DNA of 64,000 nucleotides from Beroe forskalii (Eukaryota > Ctenophora > Nuda > Beroida > Beroidae): contig WFMF01000153.1 in NCBI GenBank assembly GCA_011033025.1, positions 248,001 through 312,000 of the forward strand, given 5' to 3'. How positions within the stretch are numbered: position 1 is the stretch's first letter; each line of letters starts with the position of its first letter. Below, one piece after another: positions 44,101 through 56,100 of the stretch. The position numbers were made by a program, and so were the translations under genes. The notes under the pieces were generated by a model. The model saw only the letters and a list, made by a program, of their open reading frames with translations. It had not been told where the DNA came from and did not search any database.

Positions 44101-47100
44101 ATTACACTTTGAAATTTGACAATATTTGTAGCAAAGTTTTTCAGAAATCCTCAGCATTTTTCATTAGCACTTTTGCAGACCTGATTTTCATCAAATAAAT
44201 AATTTTCTTGTACTATGGGTACATTTAACAATCCTATAACATGTTAAAAATCTTCAAAATCTCCACACAAAAGTAGTTTTTGAATTTTTTCAATTTTCTT
44301 GGGCCTCTTTAAATTTGTGCGTTACGCTACAAAATATCACAAAAAGTTTCCTCAGAGTGAAATTCATTGGTCTTTTTGTTCAAAAATCTGTTTTCAGCTA
44401 CTATGGACCACTATGAATAGGATCCAATATTTTTTTTCTGTATCAAAATCAGTTTTATCAATATTTTTTCCATGTTTGAGGCTGTGTGTTACGCTACGTA
44501 GCGTAACGCACAGAATCAATTTACAATATTTAGGTGATAACAAGTGCTAAATTGTATGAATAATGTAGAATTATTGAAAATCTGTGTTTTACAATTTGTT
44601 TGAGCTACAAATGACTTTCCTGAACCGATTTAAACAGATTTTGTCAATTTAAGCCCTCGCGTTGGCTCAAAACAGTTTTTAGCCCATAACTCTGTTTGTG
44701 GTCGTTTTGGGCCATATGTTTATTATTATTAACAAGTCATATATAAACATGGCCATTGTGTTTCTTATGAGCATAAAACGAAGTCTGTATGACCTTCCTG
44801 AGCTGAGTAATGGAAACTTAAGATGACACTGATAAACCTCAAAAAGGGTGTGGTCAATTTTGGCACATTCCTTTTGATTGAAAAGTTTAAAATAGGCTTA
44901 ATTTCATCTGGGTGGTTTAAATTGCTAATATCTATCAAGAAATTGCTTTCCTCATGATGATGAAGCATATAAATGATTTCATTTTGAATGCTCTAATGTA
45001 CCATAGAATTGGTACACTCATAAATGAAATCTGAGTTCGATATATCAATAAATCAGTGGAATGGAAAGCTGATACATGTCGGAACTTATTAAAATCTTTG
45101 TTTAGGCGAATGTAGAAGAACTAAGTTGGAAAAAACACTCTGTGCCTAAGTGTGCGTTACGCTACGCCAAATTTTGTGCGTTACGCTACATTACTTAGGA
45201 AGCCATAACATTTTAAACATTGAATGAAACATCACAATTCTTTTTGCATATTTTTCTTCAACCTTTCTATCAACTACATCAAGGGTTTCCAGATGGTAAT
45301 TTCTGATAGATGAGCTGAACTTTTTGATCAAACTTTACTACTTTGAAAATTCTGTTTCAGCCTGTGCGTTACGCTACAATTTTCTAACGCTTATTAAGTT
45401 ATTATGATGAGCATGAAGTCTGCTATGACATGAAACTTGGTTTATAGTGAGAATAGACTATCTAGTTTGCTCTCCATCAAAATTTACATAGAATGAATAA
45501 TTGTAGGCAGTACAGTGATGCCTTGAATAAACTTTTTGAGACAAATGTGTGCGTTACGCTACATGGATTGGCCGATATACAGTTAAGTGGATTTCAGGAG
45601 AATATATTTTCAATCCACTAGCACACCATATCTAAAATTTTTATTAGTTATCAGGTATCCACACAGACCATTTTTGACACTTTCTGTGGCCCACTGTCCG
45701 GTTTGTTTTAGTGTTTACCACCGTTTTTGCCAAGGTGCTTATAAAATGTTTCTTTCCATTTTCCAAAGAAGTTATGTCTAAAAACTAGCAGGGGTCTGGG
45801 GGCGGCAGCCCCCAGAAGCCAGGCCACAGACGTTCTGAGTTGATGAAATTGTCACCTCATAGTGACTTTTACCCTTACTCTGGCCGAAATTTCGATGTGA
45901 ATGACATAAGAAATCTAAAACGAAATGAATTTCAAATGACAAGCAGGGGTTTGGGGCGGCAGCCCCCAGAAGCCAGACGTTCTGCGTAGATGAAATTGTC
46001 GCCTCATAGTGATTTATACCCTTAGTTCAGAGGAAATTTCATGGTGAATGACAAAAGAAATCTAAAATGAAATGAATTTCAAATGAAAAGCAGGGGTCTG
46101 GGGGCGGCAGCCCCCAGAAGCCAGACGTTCTGAGTTGATGAAATTGTCACCTCATAGTGATTTTTACCCTTACTCTGGCCGAAATTTCAAGGTGAATGAC
46201 ACAAGAAATCTAAAACGAAATGAATTTCAAATGACAAGCAGGGGTCTGGGGGCGGCAGCCCCCAGAAGCCAGATGTTCTGAGTTGATGAAATTGTCACCT
46301 CATAGTGATTTTTACCCCTACTCTGGCCGAAATTTCAAGGTGAATGACGCAAGAAATCTAAAACGAAATGAATTTCTAATGACAAGCAGGGGTCTGGGGG
46401 CGGCAGCCCCCAGAAGCCAGACGTTCTGCATAGATGAAATTGTCGCCTCAAAGTGATTTATACCCTTAGTTCAGAGAAAATTTCAAGGTGAATGACACAA
46501 GAAATCTAAAACGAAATGAATTTCAAATGACAAGCAGGGGTCTGGGGGCGGCAGCCCCCAGAAGCCAGACGTTCTGCGTAGATGAAATTGTCACCTCATA
46601 ATGATTAAATGATTCTTATCCTAACGTCAGCCGAAATTTCAAGGTGCCTGACACAGGAAATCTGAAACGAACTGTATTTCAAACGACCAGCAGGGGTCTG
46701 GGGGCGGTAGCCCCCAGAAGCCAGACGTTCTGTGTAGATTAAATTGTCGCCTCATAATGATTCTTACCCTAACTTAAGCTGATTTTCAAAGGGCCTGAAA
46801 TATGGAATCTATAACAAAATGAATTTTGAATGACACCCCTTAAAGGTACATGTTCTGATCAAATGAAATTGTCGTCCCCTCATGATCAAATGGAATTTTC
46901 GTCTCGTCATGGTAAAATGAAACTTACGTCCTGAGTTCAGCATTTCGTCCTGAGTTCAGCATTAATTGTCAAGGTCAATGATTGAAATTAATCAATTTAT
47001 TTGTATCGCAAGCCTAAAGCAGGCTGAGTGGAGGCTAGTGGTCAGTGGAGGCTAGTGGAAGCTGATTGGAGCCTAGTGGAGGAAGAATGGAACCTAGTGG

Positions 47101-50100
47101 AGGAAGAATAGAGCCTAGTGGAGGAAGAATGGAGCCTAGTGGAGGAAGAATGGAGCCTAGAGGAGACTGATTGGAGACTATTCGAGGCTGATTGGTGCCC
47201 AATGGAGACTGAATGGAGCCTAGTGGAGGCTGTGTGGAGCCTAGTGGACTAGTGGAGCTGAGTGGAGCCTAGTGGAGGCTGTGTGGAGCCTAGTGGACTA
47301 GTGGAGCTGAGTGGAGCCTAGTGGAGGCTGAGCAGAGGCTAGTGGAGGCTGAGTGGAAACTAGTGGAAGCCGAGTGGAGGATAGTTGGAGCTGTCTGAAA
47401 GTTTGAATCTATAAACTGCTTTTAAAATTAAGAAATTAGTGCACATTTTACCAGCTTCAGCACGAAATTTTGTTTTATGGACGCTAAGCCTCCAAATAGC
47501 CTCCATTAGCCTCCATATTAAAGCTTTAGCCTACACGAAAATGTTATGATTCAGTTTCTGTGTCCAAGGCTAAAAAAGCTTCAGTGGAGGATAAACCAAA
47601 ATTTCACCTCCATGGAGGCTGAGTGGAGGCTTATGGAGGCTAGTGGAGGCTAATTAGCCTCCACAGTGGAGGCTATTTCTCGAAAATTAGCCTTCCTATT
47701 GCAATCATTAGCCTCCATGTCCATGGAGGCTAATGGTTGCAGAGGCTTATTTTTGAAATTAGCCTCCATTCAGCCTCCATGGATGCTAATTTTGGTCATA
47801 TTCCTGTGGTACAATTTTGCCAAAGACACATTATCTGATGTACTGTAGTAGATAGTAGACACATGGATCCATTCTTGATAATTATAAACATGTCTTTTCT
47901 TGAACCAAAAGGTTCTCGAAAAGTCTAACCAGGGTCCTTTAGAATACCTTTTTGTAAACAAAGCGAGGCTTGCAGAGGGAATGTCCAGACGTGAAACCAG
48001 TAAAGCCTTGAAGGGGAAGGTCTGAATGAAAATTAAGCATTGGAAATCGATTCAGCTCACTCAAATCATTATGCACACGTCCTGCATGCACTGTGGACAA
48101 TAAATCAGAAATAACAAAATTTTTGGGGTATTTTTTGGCAAACTTTGGCAAACTTTGGCAAACTATGGCAAACTTTGGCAAACACTTTTTTTGGCAAACT
48201 CAAAAAAAAGTGGAAGCGTTTGCCGAAGTTTGCCAAAGTTTGCCTTACCCCCCCCCCTGTATAAAAACGCGGCAATTGCGATTCGTTTAAGCCCAAGATG
48301 AAGTCTCTACGACCTTCCTGGACCGAGATATGAATTTTCACCCTACGCGCCTGAGGGCGATTTGAAAATAGACCCCACAGGGTTCATTAGACCCTCTCAG
48401 ATTTGGTCGATATTTCAAAATCAACTTGGGGGTATGTAATTATCCCCCATTTGCCTTAGAAATAGGTGTGACAACTTTATTTTTGGTCAAATCCGAAATT
48501 TCACGTTTGCACTGGACACACCCTTTTTCCAGCTAAAAAAGCATTGTAATTTACGCTAACAACTAGATAATATTAAAATTTTTGCAGCAAACAAAAAGTT
48601 TTGGGGTCTTTATATGGCCACTATCGTTTTTCCCACTCTTGATGATAGAATAGAAGAAGAAATTAGGTGAAAAAGTTGTTCAGAAGACGAGTTATGATGC
48701 TTTTGAGTTGCCAATTGAACACGATATGTTGTATGTGATAATAACTTTGCAGCGGAAGCATCTTTTAGTTGCCTTGTTTTATATTTCTTGACACCTGTCT
48801 TCATTTCCATCATGTTTTTGGGGCTCAGGAAATGGGATGGGTGAAAAATAGTGGAGAAATCCTGACTTAAGTCGATTTTACGATTCTTCCACTGCAAAGT
48901 TTTTATCACATACAACATATCGCGTTCAATTGGCAACTTTGAAGCGTCATAACTCGGCTTCTGAACAACGTTTTCACCTAATTTCTTCTTCTATACCGTC
49001 CTCTAGAGTGGGAAAAATGATAGTGGCCATATAAAGACTCCAAAACTTTTTGTCTGTCCCAAAAATTTTAATGTCTAGTTGTTGGCGTAAATTCCAATGC
49101 TTTTTCAGCTGGAAAAAGGGTGTGTCCATGTCCGGTGCAAACGTGAAATTTCGGATTTGACCAAAAATAAAGTTGTCACACCTCTTTTTAATTAAGCTAA
49201 ATGGGGGATAATTAGATGCCCCCAAGATGTTTACCCCAAAAAAGTTGATTTCAGCCCAAATCTGAGAGGGTCTAGGGTTCATAATACGTTTGTTTGGGCG
49301 TATAACTTTTATTTTAGAGACTCGTGGAGAGAGTAAGCACGCTTTTGTTTAGGGGATAGTAATACTGAAGAATTATATAATATAACTTGCACTTTATAAA
49401 TGGGGAGGAGGGATCACGCGTTGCCTACTTAACGCAGTAATGCGTTACGCAGTACCTCTCACATCTATCCCCCCTCCTTTTAAGCTCTTGTCCCCAAGAG
49501 GGAAAAAATGAAATCCGAAAAAAATGCACAAAAGTAGCCATTCACAGCAACCCCTTGGTCTCAATATTTAAATTCTTTGACGGATTACAGAGGTTCAGCA
49601 AAGCTGGCGTAAAATTTAAGCCAAAAGTGATATTAGCCAAAAAATACAATAAAGCCAAAAAAGTGATAATAGCCAAAAAATACAATAAAGCCAAAAAAGT
49701 GATATTAGCCAAAAAATACAATAAAGCCAAAAAAACAGCTAAATTCATCATAAATTCATCATTTATAGTGTTTATATTCTCAAAGTCTCTCAAAGTGTTT
49801 ATATCTCAAAGTCTTTCAAAGTAATTCTCTCAAAGTAATTCTCTCAAACTCTCAAACTCTCAAAGTCGTCAAACAGCTCTTAACCCCCACGTCGAAATCT
49901 CCCCCCGCGTTTGTTGACATTGTACTTGTACCTTTTGACCGATCTACATTCTTGAATTGAATGGCCGTGTCGGTCACAAAAATCACAATACTCTTCAGAA
50001 TCTTGTAATGTGCAGATAAATTGGACCTTGGCTGTGGCTGGGGCTTGGAAGTCTGTTGCAATGCAAACATCCTTGTAGCCAGTTTGGCTTGGTCCGGCAC

Positions 50101-53100
50101 TAGGTTCAGCTTTGGTTTTTTCTAAAAACTTGAGATTATCTTCAAGTTTCTTGATATTTTTCTTAAGTGCAAGTATAGAGTCATTTGAAGATTCACTTTC
50201 TGAACTTGAAGATCTCTTTAACTCGATCCTCAGTGGTGACCTCAGCGGATCAACCATAGCCTGTGAGATACCTGTTAGTGTATAATGTTGATCATTTCAG
50301 GGTTGTTTTCAGTTTCCTCATGCTGGTCATTTGAGGTAACTCTCACATATTTTACATTTTTGACCGTGAGATAAGATAGTGCTGCAATTAGCATAACGAG
50401 CACAAGGGATAATGTCAAATATAGTGCAGCATGTGACTTCACTTTTAAATTTTGTGATGTTGAGGTTATTGAAATAAGATGTTTATAGATGTATGAGGTA
50501 TTGACCTCTATTTTGTTTGAAGTTTGATTGATAAAAGTTGACCATTTTTCGACGAAAACTTTGCTTGTATTATGGGTCAAATATGTTGTTATCAAGTCAG
50601 GTTTTTCAACGAAAATACTGGCAATTTGAACGGCTTCAGTATTTTGCCAGGACAAGAAGGCTGTATTGAACGTGGATTTTTTGATGGGAGAAATTGTTTT
50701 GTGGCCATGGCTTTCAAAAATTTGGTATGCAGTTATGTTATTTTTGGTACCTAGTGATCAAGATACCTGCATTGTCATAAGAATAGGAAGTTGCACAGTT
50801 GGTAATTTTGGGGTAACAGCTGGTAAAATTTTTTAGACATTTACTGTGCATCATTTCTCTCAAAATGGGCATGTAGCATGTCGTAATTGAGTTTTTGGCT
50901 GTTACTAACCGTAACCGAAACCGTAACCGACGTTAATGAATTTGGCAAACCGTAACCGTAACCGACATTCCATAAATTGGTAAACCGAAACCGAAACCGA
51001 AACCGGAATTTTCGAAAAACTGTAACCGGTCGTTTCCTACTTATCAACAGAGTTAGTAGCAGTGAGATCACATACCCTTTAGAGTTATGCATGAATATTA
51101 TCATCTTTTTAGGTTGCTGTAGCTGAATATTACAGTTTGAATGTGCTGCTCCTGCCTCCTCGATAGAGACCAGTCAAATGATCATGGTCTTTAACTTTTT
51201 TACCAGCTTCAGTTGTATCATATGGTTTCTTACAAACATAACAGAGTGTAGCCATCTCATGACTTTCCTCATCTTCCTCAGTTATAACCATATCCTTAAC
51301 AACTCTCAGCACTTTAGCAAAAGTTTTGTAATCTCTATCCAGAGAGTCAATAAAGTGTTCAGCAGCAGAACCCCTCGATAAATCCTAACATCTCTATTAA
51401 ATGGCTCATATGGTGAAACAATAATATACCCATAACCCGAAGGAATATGTGTAGTCAAGTTGCGTGTCTGTGCATTGTTAACATCATTTACTTTCGGTTG
51501 AATTGACTCAAAATCTGAAATACAAAACTTTAATTAAACACTTGCATGTGTGACATGTGTCCGTTACATATTTTCATGGTCATTCTATGTAAAATTCGAT
51601 GATAATTTACATGCATTGATTTACCTGCGTAAACCGTGATTGTATTAGTCTGGCAACACCTAAAATTTGAGAATTTGAGAACACTTTCATCTGGCATAGT
51701 TTCCACTTGCTTGTTATCATTATAGCAATATTTCATATGTTTTGCCATTACTGATGATGAAGAGCACCTTCGTAAACATTTCTGACATAAATACATGTGA
51801 GACTTAGTCTTAGTCTTCTTAGTCATCAAAACAGATAAATCCTTGATTAAGATGTAATGGAATTTATCACCCTCTTTTATGTATAACAAGTTGACACGTA
51901 GGGACGTTAAATATAGCATTCTTAGCAAGTTTGAGAATAAAGAGAACGACAAAGTAAGATGTCAAAAATTTCATTACGAAAATAATGACACTAAGTTACA
52001 AAGCAACGTTTCAATATGATCAACATACCATGTTCACGCTAATACTTTTCTCCATTACCTCGTATATATACCAACTATGAACTTAAAGCTGTCAAGTCGA
52101 GACATATGTTTAATGACTTCTCTGATTTCTAGTCAGAGCTCTCACTGTCATTAACCATACTTCACGACCAAACACCGTCATACCAATCAGCAATCTGAGC
52201 ATTCACTTTCTCATTCAGGTTACTAATTAGCATCACAGGATCCACTCAGAATACGAAAATACATACACATCCTCTAAATATACTAATCAGAGCAAACATA
52301 TCAAATAAAATTAATTGACGATACTAGGTACGTCAAATAAGAATAGCTTATAAGATTTCTCCTGAATGTTTAACTTCGGGTTAATCTTTTGGATAGACAG
52401 TGCTTCCTTGGTTCTACGCTTAAATATTTTATGTTCAAAAGCTAAAATTTTGGGACTGTCTGTGTTAAAAGTGTGGCCTGGATTTTCTACAATATGTTTA
52501 GCGACTACTGAATCAGTCTTTGGGTCAGCATGTTCCTTCATTCTATCCTGAATGTTTCGCGTTGTTTCACCAACATAATTGGCTTCACATTGCGAGCACT
52601 CAAGATAGTAGATGGCATTGTTGATGATCGAAGACCTATCCTTGAACCTTAGCCTATCAGAAACTCTCGAGTAAGTATAAAATACTTTGACTCTGAGAGC
52701 GCCACACTTAATCTGGCTGAGGCAACTATTGATACACTTCTCCAGTTTATAAGTGCTATCCTTTAGGCCCGGTGGTAAAGTTGCTTGGGTGGTTGCCAAT
52801 CCTGGTTTTGGGCAAAACAACTTGGTTGCATGGCTGTCATGAGCAAGTGAGCCCAATAACATTATGAATTTTAATGCTGGTATAACAGTACACCGTATCA
52901 GGGGCTATAACACTTGGCACTTGCAGTGTGTGGACTTGTGGATGACAATTAAATTTTGCTTGTTTTTTTTACATTTTACCAAATATTTGTTAACAAATAA
53001 CAATTAATTATCACGGTACAATTGGCACAGTGGTTAAACATTATCATGTCGTAAATTTTAAAAGTTTACGTCTGCCTGCCGCAATGTTTTGTAAATGCTT

Positions 53101-56100
53101 CAGCATCCAGCAATCCACGAATTATAATTCGATTTTCATAGTCCCTCTCTCCGGCTCTCTCCTCACTTTGAAACACGAATCGTGGCTAACGCGTGATCTA
53201 GCTTTCATTTCCTTTGATGTTGTACGAGGTGGTTGCCAATAACTCAATTTACATCTCAGGATAGCTACCTGCTCTAGGATACCTATCCTGAGTGGAAGTA
53301 GGAGGTTGTGCAACCTAACGTTAAAGTAACAAATAAATTCCATGCAACGTGAAGTGGGTCTGTAGTGGCAAGGAAGTTGATTGAGTCACGTATATTGAGT
53401 ACACTGTACCAGTGAGGGTAATGATACGGATGATAAATAATTATGAAGGATATTATGTGATGTGTATTTTTGGGGAGAAAGGAATGCTGCTGGAGAGAGC
53501 CACTGCTCCCAGCTCCAGTGCTCAAATGTCAAGTGATGTGTTATGAATGAATTCACGGAGCAGATTAGCACTAGATAAATAACAGATAAATTTGAACTTT
53601 TTGTGGAGATTGTTCGAATTTGTTGCATTGTTGACCAAAAGTTGTTGCCCAACTAGGATATCAGGATAGGTTACTTTTTACCACTGGGCCTTTAGGAATG
53701 GGAGACGGAGATAGATCTCTTTTGGCTTGGGGCCTTCAAAAGGTCTATTCTCTGACGCCTTTCTTGTAAGGAAGCGGTTTACAACCGAGTAGATGTAATC
53801 TCTGTTGTACCCATTGTTCATCATCATTAGCTTTATTCTCTCAAATTCCGCATGAAGAAGCTCATAACTGCTGCAGATCTCGTAAGCTCTGTGCAGTACA
53901 CTCAGTTTTTTTTATAAGAAACTTATTGAAATCCTAGACTACAAGTTTCTTATTTTTTCACGATTTTGAGCCTAAAAGTTTCTTAATCGGTTTCTTAATT
54001 CTACATACCGACATACCGTACGAAAAATGTCTACGAAATTTCCAACATAGGAACCTACTGTGTAGACTGTAGTTGAGGATTAGAATCGAACCTTCTGATA
54101 TTTTCAGTTAAATTATACACTTTTAAGCATGTACCTATCTTAAAAGTTTTGTGCAGCTGTATACAATAATGTTCAGGGATCTTCATCAAATGTTCTTCCA
54201 AAAAAGTTTGAAATTTTGAAATTTAGATAATATCTAAATCATATAATGCTTGGAACTTTTGGAAATAGATATGGAACTGTAATAGTGTCCTGTCGCAACA
54301 ACAATTTCTAAATTTCTGTTTTGTGCTTTAGAATCTGGCATGTTACTTTAAACCGAAAAATCATGGAAGATTCATTTTCTAAATTTCTATTCTATATTAT
54401 GATCAATTATCACATATCTGTGTAGGAGGGTAATAGAAGTTCAATAGAAGTACTAGATTAGTTTCGGAATGTTCACAATCAAAAAATGGGGGTCTGGGGG
54501 CGCAGCCCCCAGAAGCCAGACGTATCATGTTAAAAGAATTTCAGTTGCAATAGGATTTTATACACAAATTTCAAAATTCTAGGCTAGAAGTTTCTTAATT
54601 TCTTAATTGTAATCAGTAAAGTTTCTTAATTTTTCCGAAATTCTAGGCTAAGTTTCTTAAATTTTCGGAAATCCTAGGCTAAGTTTCTTATAGACAGTTT
54701 CTTATAAAAAAAAACTGAGTGTAATGTTCTTATCAATTGGAGTTTGAGGGCAAATGGAACAAAACTAGTGAAATGAGCATAGACACCAGAGTGTGTCGTT
54801 TTCCTATAGACTGTGGTGGACATATGATCGTTCTCTCTTATCAGCAATATGTCCAAGAAGGGTATCCTCCCCAAAACTTCTTCTTCAATCGTAAATTTTA
54901 TATTAACATGTAAGCTGTTAAGAAAAGCTAAAAATTCGTGAGCTTTATCTGAGCTCTCAAATGCGGCTAAAATATCATCAACATAACGTGTAAAGCATCT
55001 AACAACGTATCTCATTTGTGTAGATTTATCATAAAACTCAACATCAGCTATACCATTATCTTCATCACGCTTCTCAATGTGTGTTTCTAAAATAATATTC
55101 ATAAATATATCTGCTAGAATCGGAGCCAACGGAGAGCCCATAGCCACTCCATCAACTTGTACAAAGAATTTCTCATTAAATATAAAAACATTGTCTTTAA
55201 TGCACCACTCAAGTGCCCTTTTAAAATCTAAATGTTTAAAACCATTATATAAGAACGTTTTCCTAGTCCCTTTGTCACTAGGAAACAATCTTTTCAATAT
55301 CATTTCAATCACCTCGTCCACGGGAATATTCGTGAATAAACTCTGGATATCAAACGAAACTAAATAAGCTCTATGCAAATCACTTCCCTTAATATAGTTC
55401 GCTAACGAAAACGAATTCTTACACACTGAAGGTGCTGTTCTCAACAGTTCCAATAAATTACCCATAAATTTAGCTAAACCATGATTGAACGTGCCTACCA
55501 TGGATAAAACTGGCCTGAGAGGTATTCCATCCTTGTGTAGCTTAGGTAAGCCATACAATATGGGTGTCTTACAAGAGGAGGGACACAGGTCCCCATACTC
55601 CTCACCAAACAAATGTCTGTGTCGATACATCCAATTCTTAAACCTTTGAAATCTACTTAGATTATTGTCCTCGTCCACTTCTTTAAATTTAGTTTTATCC
55701 GACAAAATATTCATCATTTTCTCCACATAATCATCCCTAGACATTATTACACATGTATTACCCTTATCAGCTTTGATAAATACCAAATGTTTATACGAAG
55801 CTAAACGTTCCACAATTTGCTGATCATCTTTGCTAAAGTGGGTATCAAGTGCTCTGTCTCTGTAATATGAGTTTATCAGTTCACTATATCCACTTAGCAA
55901 AGTAGTTTTGAGTCTAAGACGATTTTCCAAATTGTCCACAAACGGAAGACAGTTACGATAAAACATTTCTAGTTCAGCTTTGATGTCATCGTGGTTGATG
56001 AAGTTGGGAAACAGGCAATGTTTAAGTCCCTTCTTCAGCAACGCGATCTCATCGTCAGTGAACTTGTGCGAGGACGAGTTGTGGACTGCTGTCTCAGTCG

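Noticed and set aside
54674-54721. Last residues of the Penelope RT frame as part of the enzyme
   Set aside because: They are encoded by the end of the inserted TA-flanked element.
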